Of a stretch of 64,000 nt of DNA, positions 39,212 through 47,193 are shown piece after piece. Origin of the DNA: an uncultured Cellvibrionales bacterium (GTDB taxonomy: Bacteria; Pseudomonadota; Gammaproteobacteria; Pseudomonadales; Porticoccaceae); the NCBI GenBank assembly GCA_913062605.1, contig CAJXWQ010000004.1, positions 62,001-126,000 of the forward strand, in the 5' to 3' direction. The notes below the pieces were generated by a model. It worked only from the letters and a program-made list of their open reading frames with translations, did not search any database and was not told where the DNA came from. The translations under genes and the position numbers were made by a program. Positions within the stretch are counted from its first letter, which is position 1; every line of letters starts with the position of its first letter.

Positions 39212-40068
39212 AGGGCATTGTTTTAGCTGGCGGCTCAGGAACCCGCTTATATCCAAACACGAAAGGTGTCTCCAAGCAATTGCTGCCTATCTATGATAAG
39301 CCGATGATTTATTATCCCTTATCTGTTTTGATGTTGGCGGGTATCCGGGATATTTTAGTGATTTCAACCCCTGACGATATTAGTGGTTACAAACGATTAT
39401 TAGCCGATGGAGAGCAATTCGGCATTAATATTTCTTATGCAGTGCAACCTAGTCCAGATGGATTGGCGCAGGCTTTTATTATTGGTGAAGAGTTTGTCGG
39501 TGATGACAATGTCTGCTTGGTGCTGGGCGATAATTTATTCTACGGCCAGGGGTTTACACCCAAATTAGTAAATGCTGCCAGCCGCTTAAAAGGTGCCACC
39601 GTCTTTGGTTATCAAGTTAAGGACCCTGAGCGTTTTGGAGTTGTCGAGTTTGATAAAGATATGTGTGCTTTGTCGCTAGAAGAAAAACCAAAACAGCCAA
39701 AATCAAATTTCGCCGTTACAGGGTTGTATTTTTACGACAATGATGTGGTGGAAATAGCAAAGTCATTAAAACCTTCTGCACGAGGTGAGCTGGAAATAAC
39801 CTATGTTAATAATGCTTACCTTGAACGTGGCGATTTGAATGTTGAGCTGTTAGGGCGGGGTTTTGCCTGGCTGGATACTGGCACCCATGAAAGTTTGCTG
39901 GAAGCTAGCATGTTCGTTCAGACGATTGAACATCGTCAAGGTTATAAAATTGCCTGCTTGGAAGAAATTGCCTTCAATAACGGTTGGCTTAGTGCCGATA
40001 ACTTGAAGGAAATGGGCGATACCATGAGCAAGAATAGCTATGGTCAATATTTATTATCGCTTCTATAG
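39208..40068 (+). CDS. rfbA: Glucose-1-phosphate thymidylyltransferase RfbA/RmlA
   Basis: A 286-residue nucleotidyltransferase with the N-terminal signature [33 protein letters not shown] and a C-terminal dimer helix. It makes dTDP-glucose from glucose-1-phosphate and dTTP. It overlaps rfbB by ATGA. There are no rmlC/rmlD genes here, so the pathway is not rhamnose; it leads through WecE to a 4-amino sugar. Confidence 0.95.
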   Translation: MKGIVLAGGSGTRLYPNTKGVSKQLLPIYDKPMIYYPLSVLMLAGIRDILVISTPDDISGYKRLLADGEQFGINISYAVQPSPDGLAQAFIIGEEFVGDDNVCLVLGDNLFYGQGFTPKLVNAASRLKGATVFGYQVKDPERFGVVEFDKDMCALSLEEKPKQPKSNFAVTGLYFYDNDVVEIAKSLKPSARGELEITYVNNAYLERGDLNVELLGRGFAWLDTGTHESLLEASMFVQTIEHRQGYKIACLEEIAFNNGWLSADNLKEMGDTMSKNSYGQYLLSLL

Positions 40069-40080
40069 AAGGATTACCTA

Positions 40081-40644
40081 ATGGCATACCTATCTAGAGA
40101 TATCCTTGAGCAGATGGACTTCAAATGTCTCGGTAAAAATGTCCGCATCAGTGATAAAGCCAGTGTTTATAATCCTGATCAGATAGAAATTGGGGATAAC
40201 TCAAGAGTTGATGACTTCTGTGTCATCTCGGGGAGAATAAGAATTGGTAAATTCGTCCATATCGCGCCTATGTGTCTTGTCGCAGGCGGAGATGAGGGGG
40301 TTGTTTTTGAAGATTTCAGCGGATTAGCTTATGGAGTAAAAATTTTTACTAAATCTGATGACTACAGCGGAAGGACATTAACTAACCCCACTGTAGATAT
40401 AAAATATAAAAATGAAAAATCGAAGAAAGTATGTCTTGGAAAACATGTCATTGTTGGCACTGATTCGATTATTTTTCCTGGCGTACATTTAGCTGAAGGT
40501 TGCTCTGTAGGTGCAATGGCGCTGGTTAATCGTAGCACCAAACCTTGGGGGGTTTATGCTGGGAATCCGGCTAGGCGACTAAAAGAGCGTAAAAATGATT
40601 TGCTAGAGCTTGAGCATAAGTTTCTTGCAGAATTTTACAAATGA
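40081..40644 (+). CDS. Hexapeptide-repeat (left-handed beta-helix) acyltransferase
   Basis: A 187-residue acyltransferase with imperfect hexapeptide repeats in two blocks (about 20-75 and 117-165), a probable insertion loop between them and a C-terminal GVYAGNPARRLKER motif, as in sugar acetyltransferases. Sitting between rfbA and wecE, it is the obvious candidate to N-acetylate dTDP-4-amino-4,6-dideoxygalactose. E. coli uses the unrelated GNAT protein WecD for that step. O-acetylation of another sugar is the alternative. It overlaps wecE by four bases. Confidence 0.8.
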   Translation: MAYLSRDILEQMDFKCLGKNVRISDKASVYNPDQIEIGDNSRVDDFCVISGRIRIGKFVHIAPMCLVAGGDEGVVFEDFSGLAYGVKIFTKSDDYSGRTLTNPTVDIKYKNEKSKKVCLGKHVIVGTDSIIFPGVHLAEGCSVGAMALVNRSTKPWGVYAGNPARRLKERKNDLLELEHKFLAEFYK

Positions 40645-41780
40645 TCCCATTTAATAAACCTCCTTATACTGGTCTTGAAGACAAATATGTTCTTGAAGCT
40701 ATGAGAAGCAGCAAGATGTCAGGTGATGGGGCCTTCACTCTGCTTTGTCAAGAATGGTTTGAAAGGCAAGCTGGATGTAAAAAAGCACTTTTGACACCTT
40801 CGTGTACTCAGGCATTGGAAATGGCAGCCATACTGCTGGATATTCAGCCTGGTGATGAAGTGATCATGCCCAGCTACACCTTTGTTAGCACGGCTAATGC
40901 ATTCGTATTGCGTGGAGCGAAAATCGTATTTGTTGATATTCGCCCAGACACAATGAATATCGATGAAAATCTGATTGAAGCTGCTATTACCAGCAAAACC
41001 AAAGCGATTGTGCCTGTGCATTATGCTGGTGTGGCCTGCGAAATGGACGCCATCATGGATATTGCAGCCCGACATGAACTGTTTGTAATTGAGGATGCTG
41101 CACAGGGGATGATGTCTACCTATAAAGGCCGTGCTCTCGGTAGTATCGGTCATATGGGGGCCTACAGTTTTCATGAAACCAAGAACTACACCAGCGGCGG
41201 TGAAGGTGGTTTGCTGCTCATAAATGATGAGCGGTTCATAGAGCGAGCCGAAATCATTAGAGAAAAGGGAACAAATCGTAGTCAGTTTTTCAAGGGTATG
41301 GTGGACAAATATACCTGGGTAGACATTGGTAGTAGTTATGTTCCCTCTGAATTGCAGGCAGCCTACCTTTACGCCCAGCTCGTAAATGTTAATGAAATCA
41401 ACGAGGCACGACTAAATTCCTGGAAGTTTTATTTTAGTGAATTGCAGGATCTTCAATTTCAGAAAAAGCTGGAGTTGCCTCAGTTACCTTCAGCCATTAC
41501 TCATAATGCTCACATGTTTTATATTAAGTTGAAGGATTTAGGACGGCGAAGCAGGTTTATTGAGATGATGAGGGGCGAGGGCGTTTCCTCAGTATTTCAC
41601 TATGTTCCTTTGCATAGTTCTCCGAAAGGAAAGTGTTTTGGCATCTTCCATGGAACCGATACTTATACTTCTAGAGAAAGCGAAAGATTGATCCGGCTCC
41701 CTATATGGTATGGCATGACTGATCAGGAAAGAGAGAAGGTCGTTCAGGCAGTACGAACTGTCTTGAAATGCGACGTATAA
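40641..41780 (+). CDS. wecE: dTDP-4-amino-4,6-dideoxygalactose transaminase WecE
   Basis: A 379-residue PLP-dependent DegT/DnrJ/EryC1 aminotransferase. Long stretches agree with E. coli WecE (RffA) as I recall it, for example MIPFNKPP, GDEVIMPSYTFVSTANAF, VPVHYAGVACEMD and REKGTNRSQF. The PLP lysine is in SFHETKNYTSGG (about residue 181). It converts dTDP-4-keto-6-deoxyglucose to dTDP-Fuc4N. With RfbA, RfbB and the acyltransferase it completes a likely dTDP-Fuc4NAc route. Confidence 0.92.
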   Translation: MIPFNKPPYTGLEDKYVLEAMRSSKMSGDGAFTLLCQEWFERQAGCKKALLTPSCTQALEMAAILLDIQPGDEVIMPSYTFVSTANAFVLRGAKIVFVDIRPDTMNIDENLIEAAITSKTKAIVPVHYAGVACEMDAIMDIAARHELFVIEDAAQGMMSTYKGRALGSIGHMGAYSFHETKNYTSGGEGGLLLINDERFIERAEIIREKGTNRSQFFKGMVDKYTWVDIGSSYVPSELQAAYLYAQLVNVNEINEARLNSWKFYFSELQDLQFQKKLELPQLPSAITHNAHMFYIKLKDLGRRSRFIEMMRGEGVSSVFHYVPLHSSPKGKCFGIFHGTDTYTSRESERLIRLPIWYGMTDQEREKVVQAVRTVLKCDV

Positions 41781-41812
41781 CCCGACGACCCTTGATGAGT
41801 TGGTCAGTTTGA

Positions 41813-42344
41813 GTGAAAGCTGTACATGGTATTTTGCTTACAGGAAGTGCCCATCTTTCCAAAGTGCTCTCTACTAGAGTAACCGGAAATGTAGAAATAA
41901 TTCCTGATCGGATAAGAGTCTCAGATTATAATTTTGTATCCCGTATGCAACGATTCTCATCGGAGCCAGGGGGTAGACTTTATGGCTGGGAAAAAGACTT
42001 AGAAGGAAACAAGTGGGCCTGGAGCAAAGATAAGTCAGTTTTACATATTAAAAACCATAGTCTCGAAGCGACACTTGCCAATATTGAATTTGAGAGTACA
42101 TCTCTTGAAAACTTGAGCTAAGTCTTAGCGGGGAAGGTGAGGAGCAATTATGTATTATTACCCTAGCTGTTTTCAGCCCATTGAGTTAGATTTATTACTT
42201 CAGCCGGGGGAAACTCACGTCAATCTTAAATCAAATCAGCCACCTATCCGGCCGAGCACTCATGATTCAATATTTTTGAGGTTTTCTATTAAAAAATTTT
42301 CGAATAAAAGAAAAATAGAGCGAAGAAAAAATCTCGTTCCCTGA
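41813..42344 (+). pseudogene. Frameshifted remnant of a surface-polysaccharide protein C-terminal domain
   Basis: Two consecutive reading frames, 41813-42121 and 42150-42344, lie in different phases. The first ends with RLYGWEKDLEGNKWAWSKD...VLHIKNHSLEATLANIEF; the second has IELDLLLQPGETHVNLKSNQPP. Together they look like one beta-rich domain (GWy-x-W-hydrophobic strands, then LxPGETxVxLxS) of the kind attached to large glycosyltransferases/methyltransferases of O-antigen clusters. I do not recognise the exact family. The frame break and missing N-terminus indicate a pseudogene; two small proteins are the alternative. Confidence 0.5.
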
Positions 42345-42404
42345 AATTACCGGCTTCAATAGCAAGTCTTGATATTTGACTGCAAACTAGGACATAATTT
42401 ATAT

Positions 42405-43346
42405 ATGGCTCATATTTCTGTAATCGTTCCAGTCTATAAGGCCGAGCGTAGCTTGGACGAGCTATATCAACGACTTAAACTCGCATTAGAAACTATTTCA
42501 GAGGACTTTGAAATTGTACTGGTTGAGGACTGCGGTGGAGATGGCTCATGGCAGGTAATAGAGCGTCTGGCAAGAACTGATCCAAGAGTGCGTGGCATAC
42601 AGTTTAGTCGCAACTTCGGCCAGCATTACGGTATCACTGCTGGCTTAGATCATTGTCACGGTGAATGGGTGGTGGTGATGGATTGCGACTTGCAAGACCG
42701 CCCTGAGGAGATACCACGTCTGTACGCCAAAGCACAAGAGGGTTATGAAGTTGTCTTAGCTCTACGCGGAGCAAGACGCGACCCATTGCTTAAGCGTATT
42801 ACCTCGTCATTATTCTATAAAATATTTAGTTATCTAGCGGATATTAAATATGATGGCGATAATGGGAATTTTCGCATTATGTCGCGCAAGGTTGTGAGAA
42901 ACTTTCGCCGTATGCGCGAGCAATTACGTTTCTTCGGTGGGTTGGTAGAGTGGATGGGGTTTCCCACGGCCAGCATCGAGGTGGAGCACGCTGAGCGATT
43001 TGAAGGGAGGTCTACTTACACCATATCTAAGCTATGGAGATTGTCTGCTGAGGCAATTATAGCTTATTCTGATAAACCGTTACGACTAGCCGTACGGTTC
43101 GGTTTCCTTATGGCTTTTATATCTTTTTGTTACGGTACATACATTTTTGGGCATGCACTTATTCACGGCTCACCAATTCCCGGTTGGAATAGTCTGATCG
43201 TTTCACTATTTTTTATCGGTGGAATCATTATTTCCATCCTAGGTATTATCGGCGTCTACTTAGGGAAAACATTTGATGAAGGCAAAAATAGACCGCTGTA
43301 CATTATCAATCAATTGACATTCCATGATGAAAGCTCAATTGATTGA
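42405..43346 (+). CDS. GT2 polyprenyl-phosphate glycosyltransferase (GtrB/DPM1-like)
   Basis: A 313-residue protein. The GT-A domain has ISVIVPVYKA, VEDCGGDGSW and the metal-binding DCDLQDRPEE. Two C-terminal membrane helices (about 225-250 and 260-285) follow, an arrangement typical of dolichol/undecaprenyl-phosphate sugar transferases (GtrB, ArnC). ATG 42405 gives the standard N-terminus; the frame extends 12 codons upstream. A GtrA-like protein and a polytopic glycosyltransferase are encoded downstream, so it probably charges undecaprenyl phosphate with a sugar on the cytoplasmic face. Confidence 0.88.
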   Translation: MAHISVIVPVYKAERSLDELYQRLKLALETISEDFEIVLVEDCGGDGSWQVIERLARTDPRVRGIQFSRNFGQHYGITAGLDHCHGEWVVVMDCDLQDRPEEIPRLYAKAQEGYEVVLALRGARRDPLLKRITSSLFYKIFSYLADIKYDGDNGNFRIMSRKVVRNFRRMREQLRFFGGLVEWMGFPTASIEVEHAERFEGRSTYTISKLWRLSAEAIIAYSDKPLRLAVRFGFLMAFISFCYGTYIFGHALIHGSPIPGWNSLIVSLFFIGGIIISILGIIGVYLGKTFDEGKNRPLYIINQLTFHDESSID

Positions 43347-43417
43347 TTTGGACTGCGGGCTAACATATAGAGTTTTAAAAAGTTTTCACCGGCTGTGATC
43401 TCGTGTGTTCATAAAGA

Positions 43418-43534
43418 GAAGATAGCAAGTGCACTGCATTGGTAGTGGAAGAAGAATATGATAGAGAAATATATTCCTTTTTAAAAGATTTGAGTATTAC
43501 CTTCCCAGCTAACTATAAAGGAAAAAACCGATAG
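43418..43534 (+). pseudogene. Decayed coding fragment, unrecognised
   Basis: A 38-codon stretch without an ATG start reads CTALVVEEEYDREIYSFLKDL followed by SITFPANYK and a stop. Its regular amphipathic composition looks like genuine protein rather than random translation. Just upstream, ATG 43327 inside the GT2 3' end opens a 23-codon frame in another phase. I cannot name the parent gene. Confidence 0.3.
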
Positions 43535-43664
43535 AGTCTTAACTGTTTATGCTAGTTTGACGATTGAGTTTATTTGAAAAATAAATGGGGGGGTACACAC
43601 CTACTGTGTAAAAAATTCGATTGTGCGCATAGACAAAGAGAGACAATGGAGGATATAAAAATAG

Positions 43665-43814
43665 AAAATAGATCGCCTGGAAAAAGTTATCTTTATTGAA
43701 AGCGATTTACCTGTTGTGGTTTTTGGGAGAGGTCTTCTTGCTCTCGAGGAGATTCAAAATAAGTATGATGAATCTGTGCTTCCACTGAAGAACTTCTGGA
43801 GTAGATTTTATTAA
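43665..43814 (+). pseudogene. Decayed coding fragment with a Rossmann-like VVVFGRG motif
   Basis: A 49-codon frame lacking a start codon contains VIFIESDLPVVVFGRGLLALEEI, which resembles the first strand-loop-helix of a Rossmann fold (PVVVFGxG...A), followed by a stop. It lies in the 605-base gap between the GT2 and gtrA-like genes, which has no intact gene and stops in all frames. It probably belongs to a lost sugar-nucleotide or FkbM-type enzyme. Confidence 0.35.
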
Positions 43815-43951
43815 TTAGTTTTGCTCACCAGATAAATCTCTAAACAAGTTTGGAAGGCAGTGAAATATCCTAGCTATGAAATTTAACGAGCTGCGGCATT
43901 ATTACCATAAAAAATCAAAAACTATCTAGAAAAGTTCCAATAGGAAAGTCC

Positions 43952-44338
43952 ATGCAGAAATTAATTCGTTATGGCTTGGTGGGTGTGGTAAGTAATTTTT
44001 CCATTTATTGTAGTTACTTGTTAATTACTTATTTTGGTGTTGAGCCTAAGATAGCAATGACATTCGTTTATATTCTTGGTGCGACCATCGGATTCATTGG
44101 TAATCGTAAATGGACATTTGCACATCAAGGTGACTCCTTTAGTTCTGCCATACGTTATATTTTTGCCCATTTACTAGGTTATCTGTTTAATTTCCTGATT
44201 CTCTTCGTTTTTGTAGATAAGCTTAATTATATGCATCAAACAGTACAGGCTCTGGCAATTATTGTTGTCGCCGGATTTCTCTTTGTTATTTTTAAGTACT
44301 ATGTTTTCCAGGAAAAAAATGGACATAGAACAATATGA
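43952..44338 (+). CDS. GtrA family membrane protein (putative polyprenyl-phosphate-sugar flippase)
   Basis: A 128-residue protein with four membrane helices and the family pattern RYGLVGVVSNF at the N-terminus and IGFIGNRKWTF in the loop after helix 2. GtrA proteins are thought to flip undecaprenyl-phosphate-sugar to the periplasm after GtrB charges it. Its stop overlaps the methyltransferase start by four bases (ATGA). Confidence 0.88.
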   Translation: MQKLIRYGLVGVVSNFSIYCSYLLITYFGVEPKIAMTFVYILGATIGFIGNRKWTFAHQGDSFSSAIRYIFAHLLGYLFNFLILFVFVDKLNYMHQTVQALAIIVVAGFLFVIFKYYVFQEKNGHRTI

Positions 44339-45108
44339 ATATTGGATTTAAGTCGCATTACTTCAAAAAATTAGCGAAATTAGAAGCGGGAAATTTCTGG
44401 TTCCGTGCGAGGAACCAGCTTATTTTTTGGGCGCTCCGAAAGTATTATCCAAAATTGAAATCCTTCCTTGAGATTGGATGTGGGACTGGATTTGTCATTT
44501 CGGGAATCTCAGAGCAGTTTCCCGGGGTGAAGCTTTTTGGGAGTGAGTATTTAGAAGATGGTTTAGTGTATGCGCGAGAGCGCGTAGCTGGGGCCGAACT
44601 TACGCAAATGGATGCCAGATATATCCCTTATGAATCAGCATTTGATGCTATCGGTGCCTTTGATGTGTTGGAACATATAGAAGAGGACGATATCGTACTT
44701 CAACAAATTCACAAAGCACTGAAACCAGACGGAATGGTATTTATCACCGTACCACAACATCGCTGGTTGTGGAGTATGGTTGATGAAAATGCCTGCCATG
44801 TTAGGAGATATGGTGCCAATGAACTGCATCAAAAATTTTGTCGGGAGGGGTTTGAGATTATTCGAAGCACGTCGTTTGTTTGCACGCTGCTACCCGCGAT
44901 GTATTTATCGAGAATGTTACAGCGGAACAAAGTAGATAAGAGTATGGATGTTATGGCTGAACTTCGTATCAGCCCTGCTCTAAACAAAATTTTCGAATGG
45001 ATTCTATATTTTGAACTGTTTTTAATTCGCGTAGGAATATCTATGCCTATAGGCGGTTCAAGGTTACTTGTTGCCCGTAAGTCAACGATAATAGAGAAGG
45101 ACTCGTAA
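44335..45108 (+). CDS. Class I SAM-dependent methyltransferase in surface-glycan cluster
   Basis: A 257-residue methyltransferase with motif I FLEIGCGTGFV (about 44-54), an acidic residue ending strand 2 (GSEYLEDGL) and the post-I motif GAFDVLEHIEED (about 104-115). A hydrophobic C-terminal third may associate with the membrane. Context suggests methylation of a sugar or lipid-linked glycan. The substrate cannot be predicted. It is coupled to gtrA and followed four bases later by a truncated aminotransferase gene. Confidence 0.82.
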   Translation: MNIGFKSHYFKKLAKLEAGNFWFRARNQLIFWALRKYYPKLKSFLEIGCGTGFVISGISEQFPGVKLFGSEYLEDGLVYARERVAGAELTQMDARYIPYESAFDAIGAFDVLEHIEEDDIVLQQIHKALKPDGMVFITVPQHRWLWSMVDENACHVRRYGANELHQKFCREGFEIIRSTSFVCTLLPAMYLSRMLQRNKVDKSMDVMAELRISPALNKIFEWILYFELFLIRVGISMPIGGSRLLVARKSTIIEKDS

Positions 45109-45112
45109 CAAG

Positions 45113-45193
45113 ATGAATTCAAGCAGTATCCCCTTTAATAAACCATATATGACAGGCAAGGAGCTCTATTACATTGTCGAGTCTAAGCAGTAA
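45113..45193 (+). pseudogene. 5' stump of a second WecE-type aminotransferase gene
   Basis: A 26-codon frame reads MNSSSIPFNKPYMTGKELYY then IVESKQ and stops. IPFNKPxxTGxE is the conserved N-terminus of DegT/WecE aminotransferases (compare IPFNKPPYTGLED in the intact wecE of this window). Spacing from the methyltransferase stop (four bases) is that of a genuine operon gene. Everything after about residue 23 is lost, and the following sequence encodes the opposite-strand relic at 45169-45468. Confidence 0.65.
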
Positions 45194-45468
45194 GAGGGTG
45201 AGTAGTAGTTGATAAATGGCAAGCCTTGCCCGTAATAGCCTGCTGAGAGCCATCGTGGGTATAGGTCGCCGCTGCGAACTTCATGAGATAGCGCTATTAC
45301 CCGCTCGACAGTATTAAAATACTCGTGAGATATAAACCAATCTATGTTGGTGAGAGGCCAGATTCCTACTAGCGCAAGTATTGATAATAAAATAATATTA
45401 AAGTAGTGGTGTGTGAGATTAGTTGAATATAGGATATTCCTTGTCACCGTGCCCCCAGTTATGTGCAC
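45169..45468 (-). pseudogene. N-terminal stump of a polytopic membrane glycosyltransferase-like protein
   Basis: A 99-codon frame contains one membrane helix (about 24-42), then DWFISHEYFNTVERVIALSHEV and RSGDLYPRWLSAGYYGQGLP-type sequence. This is the first extracytoplasmic loop pattern (H...E...G-x-PRW...G-G-PxxxYY-P) of large membrane proteins of the YfhO/6-PTPS-related or GT-C type, normally over 500 residues. It ends abruptly at the junction with the aminotransferase stump. Its upstream neighbour on the minus strand is the intact protein at 45482-47080. Confidence 0.55.
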
Positions 45469-45481
45469 ATAAACCCCATTA

Positions 45482-47080
45482 TTAATTCTTCTGAAATTTG
45501 ACGATTAAACCACTAAACCCATTGTTGTCATATGTGTCGGTGACGCTAATGTTGACTGCTGAGTTATTGTTGGCTTGATTAATTAGTGCATACATATATT
45601 GCCCACCATGTGAAACATTGCTCAGGATGAGTGAAAACTCGTTAGGGTAATGAGCTAGGTCTCCTGGGTTCTTATGGTAGGTTAGAATATTTTTAAAGTT
45701 ATCAGATTTTTTGTCTAAATATCCCATTATTGGGCTGGCTGTATAGTAAGTATCGAAGCGGTTTAAATAAACATTGTGAGATTTTATTTTTGATGCAGAA
45801 TGTAGTAAATATCTTTGCATTTTATTGAACTCTTGATACTCCATGCTTCGTTCGGCTATAGAAAAAGAAGTTAATCCCTGCTCGAATTGTGGGTAAAATC
45901 GTCCAGAAGTATTTGAGATAAAAAAGGTTGTTAGAGAAATAGAAATAATAGTGATTATCCAGTTGGATCTCGTGTTAAATTTTTGGTTCTGGTGCTGGTG
46001 CTGGTGTTGTTTTTTGGTCAAGAGTAGTTTTAGCAATAGAAAAAAAGATAGGACTAGTATGGGCCAGACCCATATGTAGTATCGAGTTAGTGGGTAGAAG
46101 AGCTTGCCGGCCAATGGGGCGGTCATGATGAGGCCCATGAACATAGAAATTACTAGCAAGCTACCAAATAAAATTCGATTGTTTGTGTCCGTAAGAGGGT
46201 TTATGAGTCTAGTGTGTGCCTGTTTTTTACTTATAGTATTTCTCGCTAAATAGTACACCGAGACAATAAGAACAAACATTATTAGCATGTAAAGGTCAGG
46301 TGTTTTCAATAGCCGACTCATGAACTGTTCAATAAAATATGCTCCATAATTTTGGTTGTCAACAGTCACAAAGTTTGTTCCCTGAGACCATCTCAATGCT
46401 TCAAACCCTATCGAAGAAATACACATAATAATAATCAGATAGAGCCGGTTTAATTTCCGCCCTTTGTCCATAAAAAATAGAATGATTAATGCAGCTACGA
46501 GGGTTAGTCCAAAAGATTTTGTAGCGCAAGCAGCGACGGCTGCAAGTGTTGAGGTGGTATATTTTCCTTTTGCCCAGGCCGTAAAAGCCATCAAGGTGCA
46601 TAATGATCCTAATAGCTCCATGTACATATAGCGTGTCTGGACTATAAATGGAGGGAAAAATAGTACCAATAGCAAAATTAAGATTGTATTAATGATAGTA
46701 AAGTGATTCTTCAAAAAATTAAATAACTGGGTTAACAGGATTGCGGCTAGTGTGAACTGAACCGAATGCAAGAATAGGAAAACACTGTTCCTATCACCAT
46801 TCATAGCCCACATAGAAGCCGCTGTTAATATTGTAATAGGGGAGTAGACATGTACGTTAGGCCCGGCCTTTGAGTAGCCGTCCTCTTTTACTAAGGAGAG
46901 AAAATTAAACCCAGTTTCGTATAGGTAGTTTGCAGGTGAAAAGACGCCTGCTATGGTATCCCAAACAGGTGGATAGTATCTGTACTCCCAGTTGAGGGTA
47001 AAGATACAAATTAAAATTACCAAGAAGACACAAAGGGTTTGTAAATTTTTATTAGTTGCCCAAGAAGAAACCAATTCCAT
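45482..47080 (-). CDS. Polytopic GT-C/GT39-like membrane glycosyltransferase
   Basis: A 532-residue protein with about ten to eleven membrane helices and a C-terminal periplasmic domain. The first loop contains PPVWDTIAGVFSPANY, with an acidic residue placed as in GT-C enzymes that use lipid-phosphate sugar donors. Exact specificity is not recognisable. With the GtrB-like and GtrA-like proteins it would complete a gtr-type module in which the polytopic enzyme moves the flipped sugar to an acceptor. It is transcribed opposite to the rest of the island. Strongly AT-rich coding. Confidence 0.65.
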   Translation of the reverse strand: MELVSSWATNKNLQTLCVFLVILICIFTLNWEYRYYPPVWDTIAGVFSPANYLYETGFNFLSLVKEDGYSKAGPNVHVYSPITILTAASMWAMNGDRNSVFLFLHSVQFTLAAILLTQLFNFLKNHFTIINTILILLLVLFFPPFIVQTRYMYMELLGSLCTLMAFTAWAKGKYTTSTLAAVAACATKSFGLTLVAALIILFFMDKGRKLNRLYLIIIMCISSIGFEALRWSQGTNFVTVDNQNYGAYFIEQFMSRLLKTPDLYMLIMFVLIVSVYYLARNTISKKQAHTRLINPLTDTNNRILFGSLLVISMFMGLIMTAPLAGKLFYPLTRYYIWVWPILVLSFFLLLKLLLTKKQHQHQHQNQKFNTRSNWIITIISISLTTFFISNTSGRFYPQFEQGLTSFSIAERSMEYQEFNKMQRYLLHSASKIKSHNVYLNRFDTYYTASPIMGYLDKKSDNFKNILTYHKNPGDLAHYPNEFSLILSNVSHGGQYMYALINQANNNSAVNISVTDTYDNNGFSGLIVKFQKN

Positions 47081-47193
47081 ACTCCTTCAGAATGTAAATA
47101 AAGCTGTTTTCAATATCACACTAAACACAACGGCACATAATTAGGGTGCGGGTATATGCATGTTTTATAGTAAAAATGAAGTAGGCGCGTCCA

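Noticed and set aside
40641-41780. Rhamnose pathway assignment for the rfbB-rfbA block
   Set aside because: rmlC and rmlD are absent and a clear wecE follows, so a 4-amino sugar is the better prediction.
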